Shown one piece after another: positions 11,470 to 23,700 of a stretch of 64,000 nt of DNA (positions are counted from its first letter, which is position 1; each line of letters starts with the position of its first letter). Source of the stretch: Tupaia tana (Eukaryota > Chordata > Mammalia > Scandentia > Tupaiidae); contig JAKSZU010000518.1 in the NCBI GenBank assembly GCA_026018925.1, forward strand, positions 26,343 to 90,342. The letters are read 5' to 3'. The notes under the pieces are model-generated. The model was not told where the DNA came from. It did not search any database and saw only the letters and a list, made by a program, of their open reading frames with translations. A program made the translations under genes and the position numbers.

Positions 11470-12662
11470 GTGGAGTCTGGGGCCTGGGGGTCTGGAAGTG
11501 GGGTGGGGGTCAGAGGTGACCCTCCCTCAGTGTCCCTTGCTGGCCAGAGGCTTGCAGGTGACGCTATTGCCTGCTGGCAGTCCAGGAAGGTCTGGGGGGA
11601 GAAGGAGGGCTAGGTGTTAAAAAGAGAATGCAGGGGGGTCAAGGGAAAAAAATAGAGAAAAAAAAAAAATAACCCGCCTTAAGGCGATCCTGGCTACCTA
11701 CCTAGAAGGTGGAGTCTGGGGCCTGGGGGTCTGGAAGTGGGGTGGGGGTCAGAGGTGAACCTCCCTCAGTGTCCCTTGCTGGCCAGAGGCTTGCAGGTTA
11801 CGCTATTGCCTGCTGGCAATCCAGGAAGTTCTGGGGGGAGAAGGAGGGCTAGGTGTTAAAAAGAGAATGCAGGGGGGTCAAGGGAAAAGAAAAGAGAAAA
11901 AAAAAAAAAAAACCTGCCTTAAGGCGATCCTGGCTACCTATCTAGAAGGTGGAGTCTGGGGCCTGGGGGTCTGGAAGTGGGGTGGGGGTCAGAAGTGACC
12001 CTCCCTAGTGTCCCTTGCTGGCCAGAGACTTGCAGGACACGCTATTGCCTGCTGGCAGTCCAGGAACGTCTGGGGGGAGAAGGAGGGCTAGGTGTTAAAA
12101 AGAGAATGCAGGGAGGTCAAGGGAAAAGAAAAGAGAAAAAAAAGAAAAAAACCCGCCTTAAGGTGATCCTGGCTACCTACCTAGAAGGTGGAGTCTGGGG
12201 CCTGGGGGTCTGGAAGTGGGGTGGGGGTCAGAGGTGACCCTCCCTCAGTGTCCCTTGCTGGCCAGAGGCTTGCAGGTGACGCTATTGCCTGCTGGCAGTC
12301 CAGGAAGGTCTGGGGGGAGAAGGAGGGCTAGGTGTTAAAAAGAGAATGCAGGGGGGTCAAGGGAAAAGAAAAGAGAAAAAAAAAAAAAAAACCCGCCTTA
12401 AGGCGATCCTGGCTACCTACCTAGAAGGTGGAGTCTGGGGCCTGGGGGTCTGGAAGTGGGGTGGGGGTCAGAGGTGACCCTCCCTCAGTGTCCCTTGCTG
12501 GCCAGAGGCTTGCAGGACATGCTATTGCCTGCTGGCAGTCCAGGAATTTCTGGGGGGAGAAGGAGGGCTAGGTGTTAAAAAGAGAATGCAGGGGCGTCAA
12601 GGGAAAAGAAAAGAGAAAAAAAAAAAAAAAACCCGCCTTAAGGCGATCCTGGCTACCTACCT

Positions 12663-12791
12663 AGAAGGTGGAGTCTGGGGCTTGGGGGTCTGGAAGTGGG
12701 GTGGGGGTCAGAGGTGACCCTCCCTCAGTGTCCCTTGCTGGCCAGAGGCTTGCAGGTGACGCTATTGCCTGCTGGCAGTCCAGGAAGGTCT
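12663..12791 (+). repeat. Truncated 129-bp monomer (6 of 7)
   Basis: Same junction, but followed by a unit with cctgggtgtctgg instead of cctcggggtc, so it lies outside the 606-bp module family although it shares the founding deletion. Confidence 0.9.
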
Positions 12792-14692
12792 AGAAGGTGG
12801 AGTCTGGGGCCTGGGTGTCTGGAAGTGGGGTGGGGGTCAGAGGTGACCCTCCCTCAGTGTCCCTTGCTGGCCAGAGACTTGCAGGACACGCTATTGCCTG
12901 CTGGCAGTCCAGGAAGGTCTGGGGGGAGAAGGAGGGCTAGGTGTTAAAAAGAGAATGCAGGGGGGTCAAGGGAAAAGAAAAGAGAAAAAAAAGAAAAAAA
13001 CCCGCCATAAGGTGATCCTGGCTACCAACCTAGAAGGTGGAGTCTGGGGCTTGGGGGTCTGGAAGTGGGGTGGGGGTCAGAGGTGACCCTCCCTCAGTGT
13101 CCCTTGCTGGCAAGAGGTTTGCAGGTGACGCTATTGCCTGCTGGCAGTCCAGGAAGGTCTGGGGGGAGAAGGAGGGCTAGGTGTTAAAAAGAGAATGCAG
13201 GGGGGTCAAGGGAAAAGAAAAGAGAAAAAAAAAAAAACCCGCCTTAAGGCGATCCTGGCTACCTACCTAGAAGGTGGAGTCTGGGGCCTGGGGGTCTGGA
13301 AGTGGGGTGGGGGTCAGAGGTGACCCTCCCTCAGTGTCCCTTGCTGGCCAGAGGCTTGCAGGTGACACTATTGCCTGCTGGCAGTCCAGGAAGGTCTGGG
13401 GGGAGAAGGAGGGCTAGGTGTTAAAAAGAGAATGCAGGGGGGTGAAGGGAAAAGAAAAGAGAAAAAAAAAAAACCTGCCTTAAGGCGATCCTGGCTACCT
13501 ACCTAGAAGGTGGAGTCTGGGGACTGGGGGTCTGGAAGTGGGGTGGGTGTCAGAGGTGACCCTCCCTCAGTGTCCCTTGCTGGCCAGAGACTTGCAGGAC
13601 ATGCTATTGCCTGCTGGCAGTCCAGGAATTTCTGGGGGGAGAAGGAGGGCTAGGTGTTAAAAAGAGAATGCAGGGGCGTCAAGGGAAAAGAAAAGAGAAA
13701 AAAAAAAAAAAAAAACCCGCCTTAAGGCGATCCTGGCTACCTACCTAGAAGGTGGAGTCTGGGGCCTGGGGGTCTGGAAGTGGGGTGGGGGTCAGAGGTG
13801 ACCCTCCCTCAGTGTCCCTTGCTGGCCAGAGGCTTGCAGGTGACGCTATTGCCTGCTGGCAGTCCAGGAAGGTCTGGGGGGAGAAGGAGGGCTAGGTGTT
13901 AAAAAGAGAATGCAGGGGGGTCAAGGGAAAAGAAAAGAGAAAAAAAAAAAAAACCCGCCTTAAGGCAATCCTGGCTACCTACCTAGAAGGTGGAGTCTGG
14001 GGCCTGGGGGTCTGGAAGTGGGGTGGGGGTCAGAGGTGACCCTCCCTCAGTGTCCCTTGCTGGCCAGAGGCTTGCAGGTGACGCTATTGCCTGCTGGCAG
14101 TCCAGGAAGGTCTGGGGGTAGAAGGAGGGCTAGGTGTTAAAAAGAGAATGCAGGGGGGTCAAGGGAAAAGAAAAGAGAAAAAAAAAAAACCCGCCTTAAG
14201 GCGATCCTGGCTACCTACCTAGAAGGTGGAGTCTGGGGCCTGGGGGTCTGGAAGTGGGGTGGGGGTCAGAGGTGACCCTCCCTCAGTGTCCCTTGCTGGC
14301 CAGAGGCTTGCAGGTGACGCTATTGCCTGCTGGCAGTCCAGGAAGTTCTGAGGGGAGAAGGAGGGCTAGGTGTTAAAAAGAGAATGCAGGGGGGTCAAGG
14401 GAAAAGAAAAGAGAAAAAAAAAAAAAACCCGCCTTAAGGTGATCCTGGCTACCTACCTAGAAGGTGGAGTCTGGGGCCTGGGGGTCTGGAAGTGGGGTGG
14501 GGGTTAGAGGTGACTCTCCCTCAGTGTCCCTTGCTGGCCAGAGGCTTGCAGGTGACGCTATTGCCTGCTGGCCGTCCAGGAAGTTCTGGGGGGAGGAGGG
14601 CTAGGTGTTAAAAAGAGAATGCAGGGGGGTCAAGGGAAAAGAAAAGAGAAAAAAAAAAAAACCCGCCTTAAGGCGATCCTGGCTACCTACCT

Positions 14693-14821
14693 AGAAGGTG
14701 GAGTCTGGGGCTTGGGGGTCTGGAAGTGGGGTGGGGGTCAGAGGTGACCCTCCCTCAGTGTCCCTTGCTGGCCAGAGGCTTGCAGGTGACGCTATTGCCT
14801 GCTGGCAGTCCAGGAAGGTCT
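14693..14821 (+). repeat. Truncated 129-bp monomer (7 of 7)
   Basis: Same junction. The next unit has an extra G (gtgggggtggggg near 14,858) and class B ggatacgct. This is the rightmost truncated unit in the window; none is seen from here to 64,000. Confidence 0.9.
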
Positions 14822-15032
14822 AGAAGGTGGAGTCTGGGTCCTGGGGGTCTGGAAGTGGGGGTGGGGGTCAGAGGTGACCCTCCTTCAGTGTCCCTTGCTG
14901 GCCAGAGACTTGCAGGATACGCTATTGCCTGCTGGCAGTCCAGGAAGGTCTGGGGGGAGAAGGAGGGCTAGGTGTTAAAAAGAGAATGCAGGGGGGTCAA
15001 GGGAAAAGAAAAGAGAAAAAAAAAAAAAAAAA

Positions 15033-16710
15033 CCCCGCCTTAAGGCGATCCTGGCTACCTACCTAGAAGGTGGAGTCTGGGGCCTGGGGGTCTGGAAGTG
15101 GGGTGGGGGTCAGAGGTGACCCTCCCTCAGTGTCCCTTGCTGGCCAGAGGCTTGCAGGTGACGCTATTGCCTGCTGGCAGTCCAGGAAGGTCTGGGGGGA
15201 GAAGGAGGGCTAGGAGTTAAAAAGAGAATGCAGGGGGGTCAAGGGAAAAGAAAAGAGAAAAAAAAAATAACCCGCATTAAGGCGATCCTGGCTACCTACC
15301 TAGAAGGTGGAGTCTGGGGCCTGGGGGTCTGGAAGTGGGGTGGGGGTCAGAGGTGAACCTCCCTCAGTGTCCCTTGCTGGCCAGAGGCTTGCAGGTGACG
15401 CTATTGCCTGCTGGCAGTCCAGGAAGTTCTGGGGGGAGAAGGAGGGCTAGGTGTTAAAAAGAGAATGCAGGGGGGTCAAGGGAAGAGAAAAGAGAAAAAA
15501 AAAAAAAAAAACCTGCCTTAAGGCGATCCTGGCTACCTACCTAGAAGGTGGAGTCTGGGGCCTGGGGGTCTGGAAGTGGGGTGGGGGTCAGAGGTGACCC
15601 TCCCTAGTGTCCCTTGCTGGCCAGAGACTTGCAGGACACGCTATTGCCTGCTGGCAGGCCGGGAAGGTCTGGGCGGGAAGGAGGGCTAGGTGTTAAAAAG
15701 AGAATGCAGGGGGGTCAAGGGAAAAGAAAAGAGAAAAAAAAGAAAAAAACCCGCCTTAAGGTGATCCTGGCTACCTACCTAGAAGGTGGAGTCTGGGGCC
15801 TGGGGGTCTGGAAGTGGGGTGGGGGTCAGAGGTGACCCTCCCTCAGTGTCCCTTGCTGGCCAGAGGCTTGCAGGTGACGCTATTGCCTGCTGGCAGTCCA
15901 GGAAGGTCTGGGGGGAGAAGGAGGGCTAGGTGTTAAAAAGAGAATGCAGGGGGGTCAAGGGAAAAGAAAAGAGAAAAAAAAAAAAAACCCGCCTTAAGGC
16001 GATCCTGGCTACCTACCTAGAAGGTGGAGTCTGGGGCCTGGGGGTCTGGAAGTGGGGTGGGGGTCAGAGGTGACCCTCCCTCAGTGTCCCTTGCTGGCCA
16101 GAGACTTGCAGGACACGCTATTGCCTGCTGGCAGTCCAGGAATTTCTGGGGGGAGAAGGAGGGCTAGGTGTTAAAAAGAGAATGCAGGGGGGTCAAGGGA
16201 AAAGAAAAGAGAAAAAAAAAAAAAAAAAACCCGCCTTAAGGCGTTCCTGGCTACCTACCTAGAAGGTGGAGTCTGGGGCTTGGGGGTCTGGAAGTGGGGT
16301 GGGGGTCAGAGGTGACCCTCCCTCAGTGTCCCTTGCTGGCCAGAGGCTTGCAGGTGACGCTATTGCCTGCTGGCAGTCCAGGAAGGTCTGGGGGGATAAG
16401 GAGGGCTAGGTGTTAAAAAGAGAATGCAGGGGGGTCAAGGGAAAAGAAAAGAGAAAAAAAAAAAAAAACCCGCCCTAAGGCAATCCTGGCTACCTACCTA
16501 GAAGGTGGAGTCTGGGGCCTGGGGGTCTGGAAGTGGGGTGGGGGTCAGAGGTGACCCTCCCTCAGTGTCCCTTGCTGGCCAGAGGCTTGCAGGTGACGCT
16601 ATTGCCTGCTGGCAGTCCAGGAAGGTCTGGGGGGAGAAGGAGGGCTAGGTGTTAAAAAGAGAATGCAGGGGGGTCAAGGGAAAAGAAAAGAGAAAAAAAA
16701 AAAAAAAAAA
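15033..16710. repeat. Seven-unit block (1,678 bp), copy 1
   Basis: Starts at ccccgcctt (four C) and holds seven monomers with these markers in order: taggagttaaaa (15,211), cccgcattaa (15,271), gtgaacctccc (15,353), ggaagagaaaag (15,481), ggcaggccgggaagg with gggcgggaagg (15,654), ggaatttctgg (16,140), gcgttcctgg (16,241), ggggggataagg (16,391) and cgccctaaggcaatcc (16,471). All recur 1,678-1,681 bp downstream. Outside A-tracts I found no substitution between the two copies. Confidence 0.92.
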
Positions 16711-18388
16711 CCCCGCCTTAAGGCGATCCTGGCTACCTACCTAGAAGGTGGAGTCTGGGGCCTGGGGGTCTGGAAGTGGGGTGGGGGTCAGAGGTGACCC
16801 TCCCTCAGTGTCCCTTGCTGGCCAGAGGCTTGCAGGTGACGCTATTGCCTGCTGGCAGTCCAGGAAGGTCTGGGGGGAGAAGGAGGGCTAGGAGTTAAAA
16901 AGAGAATGCAGGGGGGTCAAGGGAAAAGAAAAGAGAAAAAAAAAATAACCCGCATTAAGGCGATCCTGGCTACCTACCTAGAAGGTGGAGTCTGGGGCCT
17001 GGGGGTCTGGAAGTGGGGTGGGGGTCAGAGGTGAACCTCCCTCAGTGTCCCTTGCTGGCCAGAGGCTTGCAGGTGACGCTATTGCCTGCTGGCAGTCCAG
17101 GAAGTTCTGGGGGGAGAAGGAGGGCTAGGTGTTAAAAAGAGAATGCAGGGGGGTCAAGGGAAGAGAAAAGAGAAAAAAAAAAAAAAAAACCTGCCTTAAG
17201 GCGATCCTGGCTACCTACCTAGAAGGTGGAGTCTGGGGCCTGGGGGTCTGGAAGTGGGGTGGGGGTCAGAGGTGACCCTCCCTAGTGTCCCTTGCTGGCC
17301 AGAGACTTGCAGGACACGCTATTGCCTGCTGGCAGGCCGGGAAGGTCTGGGCGGGAAGGAGGGCTAGGTGTTAAAAAGAGAATGCAGGGGGGTCAAGGGA
17401 AAAGAAAAGAGAAAAAAAAGAAAAAAAACCCGCCTTAAGGTGATCCTGGCTACCTACCTAGAAGGTGGAGTCTGGGGCCTGGGGGTCTGGAAGTGGGGTG
17501 GGGGTCAGAGGTGACCCTCCCTCAGTGTCCCTTGCTGGCCAGAGGCTTGCAGGTGACGCTATTGCCTGCTGGCAGTCCAGGAAGGTCTGGGGGGAGAAGG
17601 AGGGCTAGGTGTTAAAAAGAGAATGCAGGGGGGTCAAGGGAAAAGAAAAGAGAAAAAAAAAAAAAAACCCGCCTTAAGGCGATCCTGGCTACCTACCTAG
17701 AAGGTGGAGTCTGGGGCCTGGGGGTCTGGAAGTGGGGTGGGGGTCAGAGGTGACCCTCCCTCAGTGTCCCTTGCTGGCCAGAGACTTGCAGGACACGCTA
17801 TTGCCTGCTGGCAGTCCAGGAATTTCTGGGGGGAGAAGGAGGGCTAGGTGTTAAAAAGAGAATGCAGGGGGGTCAAGGGAAAAGAAAAGAGAAAAAAAAA
17901 AAAAAAAAAACCCGCCTTAAGGCGTTCCTGGCTACCTACCTAGAAGGTGGAGTCTGGGGCTTGGGGGTCTGGAAGTGGGGTGGGGGTCAGAGGTGACCCT
18001 CCCTCAGTGTCCCTTGCTGGCCAGAGGCTTGCAGGTGACGCTATTGCCTGCTGGCAGTCCAGGAAGGTCTGGGGGGATAAGGAGGGCTAGGTGTTAAAAA
18101 GAGAATGCAGGGGGGTCAAGGGAAAAGAAAAGAGAAAAAAAAAAAAAACCCGCCCTAAGGCAATCCTGGCTACCTACCTAGAAGGTGGAGTCTGGGGCCT
18201 GGGGGTCTGGAAGTGGGGTGGGGGTCAGAGGTGACCCTCCCTCAGTGTCCCTTGCTGGCCAGAGGCTTGCAGGTGACGCTATTGCCTGCTGGCAGTCCAG
18301 GAAGGTCTGGGGGGAGAAGGAGGGCTAGGTGTTAAAAAGAGAATGCAGGGGGGTCAAGGGAAAAGAAAAGAGAAAAAAAAAAAAAAAA
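16711..18388. repeat. Seven-unit block (1,678 bp), copy 2
   Basis: Direct tandem copy of 15,033-16,710 with every marker in the same order (taggagttaaaa 16,889, cccgcattaa 16,949, gcgttcctgg 17,922, ggggggataagg 18,072, cgccctaaggcaatcc 18,151). The copies differ visibly only in A-tract length, so this is probably the youngest duplication in the window, or was recently homogenised. Confidence 0.92.
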
Positions 18389-19440
18389 CGCTTTAAGGCG
18401 ATCCTGGCTAACTACCTAGAAGGTGGAGTCTGGGGCCTGGGGGTCTGGAAGTGGGGTGGGGGTCAGAGGTGACCCTCCCTCAGTGTCCCTTGCTGGCCAG
18501 AGGCTTGCAGGTGACGCTATTGCCTGCTGGCAGTCCAGGAAGTTCTGGGGGGAGAAGGAGGGCTAGGTGTTAAAAAGAGAATGCAGGGGGGTCAAGGGAA
18601 AAGAAAAGAGAAAAAAAAAAAAAAAAACCGCCTTAAGGCGATCCTGGCTACCTACCTAGAAGGTGGAGTCTCGGGCCTGGGGGTCTGGAAGTGGGGTGGG
18701 GGTCAGAGGTGCACCTCCCTCAGTGTCCCTTGCTGGCCAGAGGCTTGCAGGTGACGCTATTGCCTGCTGGCAGTCCAGGAAGGTCTGGGGGGAGAAGGAG
18801 GGCTAGGTGTTAAAAAGAGAATGCAGGGGGGTCAAGGGAAAAGAAAAGAGAAAAAAAAAAAAAACCCGCCTTAAGGCGATCCTGGCTACCTACCTAGAAG
18901 GTGGAGTCTGGGGCCTGGGGGTCTGGAAGTGGGGTGGGGGTCAGAGGTGACCCTCCCTTAGTGTCCCTTGCTGGCCAGAGGCTTGCAGGTGACGCTATTG
19001 CCTGCTGGCAGTCCAGGAAGGTCTGGGGGGAGAAGGAGGGCTAGGTGTTAAAAAGAGAATGCAGGGGGGTCAAGGGAAAAGAAAAGAGGAAAAAAAAAAA
19101 AAAAACCCGCCTTAAGGCGATCCTGGCTACCTACCTAGAAGGTGGATTCTGGGGCCTGGGGGTCTGGAAGTGGGGTGGGGGTCAGAGGTGACCCTCCCTC
19201 AGTGTCCCTTGCTGGCCAGAGGCTTGCAGGTGACGCTATTGCCTGCTGGCAGTCCAGGAAGGTCTGGGGGGAGAAGGAGGGCTAGGTGTTAAAAAGAGAA
19301 TGCAGGGCGGTCAAGGGAAAAGAAAAGAGAAAAAAAAAAAAAAAACCCGCCTTAAGGCGATCATGGCTACCTACCTAGAAGGTGGAGTCTGGGGCCTGGG
19401 GGTCTGGAAGTGGGGTGGGGGTCAGAGGTGACCCTCCCTC
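18389..19440. repeat. Array segment with long-range relatives
   Basis: About four units with marked variants: cgctttaagg with taactaccta (18,389-18,412), gtctcgggcc with ggtgcacctcc (18,671-18,715), ccctcccttagtg (near 18,955) and ggtggattctgg (19,141). The last two recur in the same order near 33,755 and 33,940, an offset of about 14,800 bp (about 62 units). Confidence 0.75.
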
Positions 19441-20290
19441 AGTGTCCCTTGCTGGCCAGAGGCTTGCAGGTGACGCTATTGCATGCTGGCAGTCCAGGAA
19501 GTTCTGGGGGGAGAAGGAGGGCTAGGTGTTAAAAAGAGAATGCAGGGGGGTCAAGGGAAAAGAAAAGAGAGAAAAAAAAAAAAAAACCTGCCTTAAGGCG
19601 ATCCTGGCTACCTACCTAGAAGGTGGAGTCTGGGGCCTGGGGGTCTGGAAGTGGGGTGGGGGTCAGAGGTGACCCTCCCTCAGTGTCCCTTGCTGGCCAG
19701 AGACTTGCAGGACACGCTATTGCCTGCTGGCAGTCCAGGAAGGTCTGGGGGGAGAAGGAGGGCTAGGTGTTAAAAAGAGAATTCAGGGGGGTCAAGGGAA
19801 AAGAAAAGAGAAAAAAAAATAAACCCGCCTTAAGGCGATCCTGGCTACCTACCTAGAAGGTGGAGTCTGGGGCCTGGGGGTCTGGAAGTGGGGTGGGGGT
19901 CAGAGGTGACTCTCCCTCAGTGTCCCTTGCTGGCCAGAGGCTTGCAGTTGACGCTATTGCCTGCTGGCAGTCCAGGAAGGTCTGGGGGGAGAAGGAGGGC
20001 TAGGTGTTAAAAAGAGAATGCAGGGGGGTCAAGGGAAAAGAAAAGAGAAAAAAAAAAAAAACCCGCATTAAGGTGATCCTGGCTACCTACCTAGAAGGTG
20101 GAGTCTGGGGCCTGGGGGTCTGGAAGTGGGGTGGGGGTCAGAGGTGACACTCCATCAGTGTCCCTTGCTGGCCAGAGGCTTGCAGGTGACGCTATTGCCT
20201 GCTGGCAGTCCAGGAAGGTCTGGGGGGAGAAGGAGGGCTAGGTGTTAAAAAGAGAATGCAGGGGGGTCAAGGGAAAAGAAAAGAGAAAAA
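19441..20290. repeat. Five-unit module, copy 1 of 3
   Basis: Ordered markers: attgcatgctgg (19,481), an A-tract preceded by gagagaaaa (near 19,565), agagaattcagg (19,785), gtgactctccc (19,905), ttgcagttgacg (19,943), taaggtgatcc (20,068) and gacactccatcag (20,146). The same series recurs 1,195 bp and 4,534 bp downstream. Confidence 0.85.
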
Positions 20291-20634
20291 AAAAAAAAAA
20301 CCCGCCTTAAGGCGATCCTGGCTACCTACCTAGAAGGTGGAGTCTGGGGCCTGGGGGTCTGGAAGTGGGGTGGGGGTCAGAGGTGACCCTCCCTCAGTGT
20401 CCCTTGCTGGCCAGAGGCTTGCAGGTGACGCTATTGCCTGCTGGCAGTCCAGGAAGGTCTGGGGGGAGAAGGAGGGCTAGGTGTTAAAAAGAGAATGCAG
20501 GGGGGTCAAGGGAAAAGAAAAGAGAAAAAAAAAAAAAAAACCCGCCTTAAGGCGATCCTGGCTACCTACCTAGAAGGTGGAGTCTGGGGCCTGGGGGTCT
20601 GGAAGTGGGGTGGGGGTCAGAGGTGACCCTCCCT

Positions 20635-22300
20635 CAGTGTCCCTTGCTGGCCAGAGGCTTGCAGGTGACGCTATTGCATGCTGGCAGTCCAGGAAGTTCT
20701 GGGGGGAGAAGGAGGGCTAGGTGTTAAAAAGAGAATGCAGGGGGGTCAAGGGAAAAGAAAAGAGAGAAAAAAAAAAAAAACCTGCCTTAAGGCGATCCTG
20801 GCTACCTACCTAGAAGGTGGAGTCTGGGGCCTGGGGGTCTGGAAGTGGGGTGGGGGTCAGAGGTGACCCTCCCTCAGTGTCCCTTGCTGGCCAGAGACTT
20901 GCAGGACACGCTATTGCCTGCTGGCAGTCCAGGAAGGTCTGGGGGGAGAAGGAGGGCTAGGTGTTAAAAAGAGAATTCAGGGGGGTCAAGGGAAAAGAAA
21001 AGAGAAAAAAAAAAAAAACCCGCCTTAAGGCGATCCTGGCTACCTACCTAGAAGGTGGAGTCTGGGGCCTGGGGGTCTGGAAGTGGGGTGGGGGTCAGAG
21101 GTGACTCTCCCTCAGTGTCCCTTGCTGGCCAGAGGCTTGCAGTTGACGCTATTGCCTGCTGGCAGTCCAGGAAGGTCTGGGGGGAGAAGGAGGGCTAGGT
21201 GTTAAAAAGAGAATGCAGGGGGGTCAAGGGAAAAGAAAAGAGAAAAAAAAAAAAACGCGCCTTAAGGTGATCCTGGCTACCTACCTAGAAGGTGGAGTCT
21301 GGGGCCTGGGGGTCTGGAAGTGGGGTGGGGGTCAGAGGTGACACTCCATCAGTGTCCCTTGCTGGCCAGAGGCTTGCAGGTGACGCTATTGCCTGCTGGC
21401 AGTCCAGGAAGGTCTGGGGGGAGAAGGAGGGCTAGGTGTTAAAAAGAGAATGCAGGGGGGTCAAGGGAAAAGAAAAGAGAAAAAAAAAAAAAAAAACCCG
21501 CCTTAAGGCGATCCTGGCTACCTACCTAGAAGGTGGAGTCTGGGGCCTGGGGGTCTGGAAGTGGGGTGGGGGTCAGAGGTGACCCTCCCTCAGTGTCCCT
21601 TGCTGGCCAGAGGCTTGCAGGTGACGCTATTGCCTGCTGGCAGTCCAGGAAGGTCTGGGGGGAGAAGGAGGGCTAGGTGTTAAAAAGAGAATGCAGGGGG
21701 GTCAAGGGAAAAGAAAAGAGAAAAAAAAAAAACCTGCCTTAAGGCGATCCTGGCTACCTACCTAGAAGGTGGAGTCTGGGGCCTGGGAGTCTGGAAGTGG
21801 GGTGGGGGTCAGAGGTGACCCTCCCTCAGTGTCCCTTGCTGGCCAGAGGCTTGCAGGTGACGCTATTGCCTGCTGGCAGTCCAGGAAGGTCTGGGGGGAG
21901 AAGGAGGGCTAGGTGTTAAAAAGAGAATGCAGGGGGGTCAAGGGAAAAGAAAAGAGAAAAAAAAAAAAACCCGCCTTAAGGCGATCCTGGCTACCTACCT
22001 AGAAGGTGGAGTCTGGGGCCTGGGGATCTGGAAGTGGGGTGGGGGTCAGAGGTGACCCTCCCTCAGTGTCCCTTGCTGGCCAGAGGCTTGCAGGTGACGC
22101 TATTGCCTGCTGGCAGTCCAGGAAGGTCTGGGGGGAGAAGGAGGGCTAGGTGTTAAAAAGAGAATGCAGGGGGGTCAAGGGAAAAGAAAAGAGAAAAAAA
22201 AAAAAACCCGCCTTAAGGCGATCCTGGCTACCTACCTAGAAGGTGGAGTCTGGGGCCTGGGGGTCTGGAAGTGGGGTGGGGGTCAGAGGTGACCCTCCCT
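20635..22300. repeat. Five-unit module, copy 2, with extension
   Basis: Second copy of the 19,441 series (attgcatgctgg 20,673, aattcagg 20,975, ttgcagttgacg 21,139, gacactccatcag 21,340). The series extends further to cctgggagtctgg (21,783) and ggggatctgg (22,022), and this longer block recurs 3,339 bp downstream. This gives nested duplication: five units first, then fourteen. Confidence 0.85.
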
Positions 22301-23400
22301 CAGTGTCCCTTGCGGGCCAGAGGCTTGCAGGTGACGCTATTGCCTGCTGGCAGTCCAGGAAGGTCTGGGGGGAGAAGGAGGGCTAGGTGTTAAAAAGAGA
22401 ATGCAGGGGGGTCAAGGGAAAAGAAAAGAGAAAAAAAAAAAAAAAAACCCGCCTTAAGGCGATCCTGGCTACCTACCTAGAAGGTGGAGTCTGGGGCCTG
22501 GGGGTCTGGAAGTGGGGTGGGGGTCAGAGGTGACCCTCCCTCAGTGTCCCTTGCTGGCCAGAGGCTTGCAGGTGACGCTATTGCCTGCTGGCAGTCCAGG
22601 AAGTTCTGGGGGGAGAAGGAGGGCTAGGTGTTAAAAAGAGAATGCAGGGGGGTCAAGGGAAAAGAAAAGAGAAAAAAAAAAAAAACCCGCCTTAAGGCGA
22701 TCCTGGCTACCTACCTAGAAGGTGGAGTCTGGGGCCTGGGGGTCTGGAAGTGGGGTGGGGGTCAGAGGTGACCCTCCCTCAGTGTCCCTTGCTGGCCAGA
22801 GGCTTGCAGGTGACGCTATTGCCTGCTGGCAGTCCAGGAAGGTCTGGGGGGAGAAGGAGGGCTAGGTGTTAAAAAGAGAATGCAGGGGGGTCAAGGGAAA
22901 AGAAAAGAGAAAAAAAAATAAAAAACCCGCCTTAAGGCGATCCTGGCTACCTACCTAGAAGGTGGAGTCTGGGGCTTGGGGGTCTGGAAGTGGGGTGGGG
23001 GTCAGAGGTGACCCTCCCTCAGTGTCCCTTGCTGGCCAGAGGCTTGCAGGTGACGCTATTGCCTGCTGGCAGTCCAGGAAGGTCTGGGGGGAGAAGGAGG
23101 GCTGGGTGTTAAAAAGAGAATGCGGGGGGGTCAAGGGAAAAGAAAAGAGAAAAAAAAAAAACCCGCCTTAAGGCGATCCTGGCTACCTACCTAGAAGGTG
23201 GAGTCTGGGGCCTGGGGATCTGGAAGTGGGGTGGGGGTCAGAGGTGACCATCCCTCAGTGTCCCTTGCAGGCCAGAGGCTTGCAGGTGACGCTATTGCCT
23301 GCTGGCAGTCCAGGAAGGTCTGGGGGGAGAAGGAGGGCTAGGTGTTAAAAAGAGAATGCAGGGGGGTGAAGGGAAAAGAAAAGAGAAAAAAAAAAAAAAC
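22301..23400. repeat. Eighteen-unit offset pair, copy 1
   Basis: Markers tgcgggccag (22,311), an A-tract broken by T (22,919), ggcttgggggtc plus gctgggtgtt and gcggggggg (22,972-23,135), accatccctcag (23,248) and gggggtgaaggg (23,362) recur about 4,295 bp downstream. The ggcttgggg/gctgggtg/gcggggggg unit is the one that opens the 606-bp modules at 7,855 and 10,256, linking this region to one about 13 kb away. Confidence 0.82.
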
Positions 23401-23539
23401 CTGCCTTAAGGCGATCCTGGCTACCTACCTAGAAGGTGGAGTCTGGGGCCTGGGGGTCTGGAAGTGGGGTGGGGGTCAGAGGTGACCCTCCCTCAGTGTC
23501 CCTTGCTGGCCAGAGACTTGCAGGACACGCTATTGCCTG

Positions 23540-23700
23540 CTGGCAGTCCAGGAATTTCTGGGGGGAGAAGGAGGGCTAGGTGTTAAAAAGAGAATGCAGG
23601 GGCGTCAAGGGAAAAGAATAGAGAAAAAAAAAAAAAAAAACCCGCCTTAAGTCGATCCTGGCTACCTACCTAGAAGGTGGAGTCTGGGGCGTGGGGGTCT
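23540..23700. repeat. ggaatttctgg/gggcgtcaagg variant, copy shared with 30.5 kb
   Basis: Ordered markers gggggtgaaggg (23,362), ggaatttctgg (23,553), gggcgtcaagg (near 23,600), aaaagaatagag (near 23,614) and cttaagtcgatcc (23,645) recur near 30,280, 30,474, 30,520, 30,534 and 30,563, an offset of about 6,918 bp (29 units). Confidence 0.8.

Larger units (their letters stand above)
11470..15032. repeat. Array segment between higher-order blocks
   Basis: About 15 units including two truncated ones. A variant family defined by ggaatttctgg and gggcgtcaagg appears at 12,545 and 13,627 and recurs at 23,553 and 30,474; related ggaatttctgg units without the C are at 16,140 and 17,820. The stretch near 11,640-12,200 (ataacccgcc, gtgaacctccc, ccctccctagtg, aaggtgatcc) corresponds in order to 15,240-15,780, about 3,600 bp downstream. 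No gene-like sequence is present. Confidence 0.8.

Noticed and set aside
11941-11955. An eighth truncated unit, suggested by tctagaagg
   Set aside because: Here the word arises from a point change in ctacctacctagaagg (cctatctagaagg); the unit is full length.
22911-22924. AATAAA polyadenylation signals where T interrupts the A-tract
   Set aside because: The hexamer arises by chance in a long A-run with one T, occurs in only a few units, and there is no transcript structure upstream.
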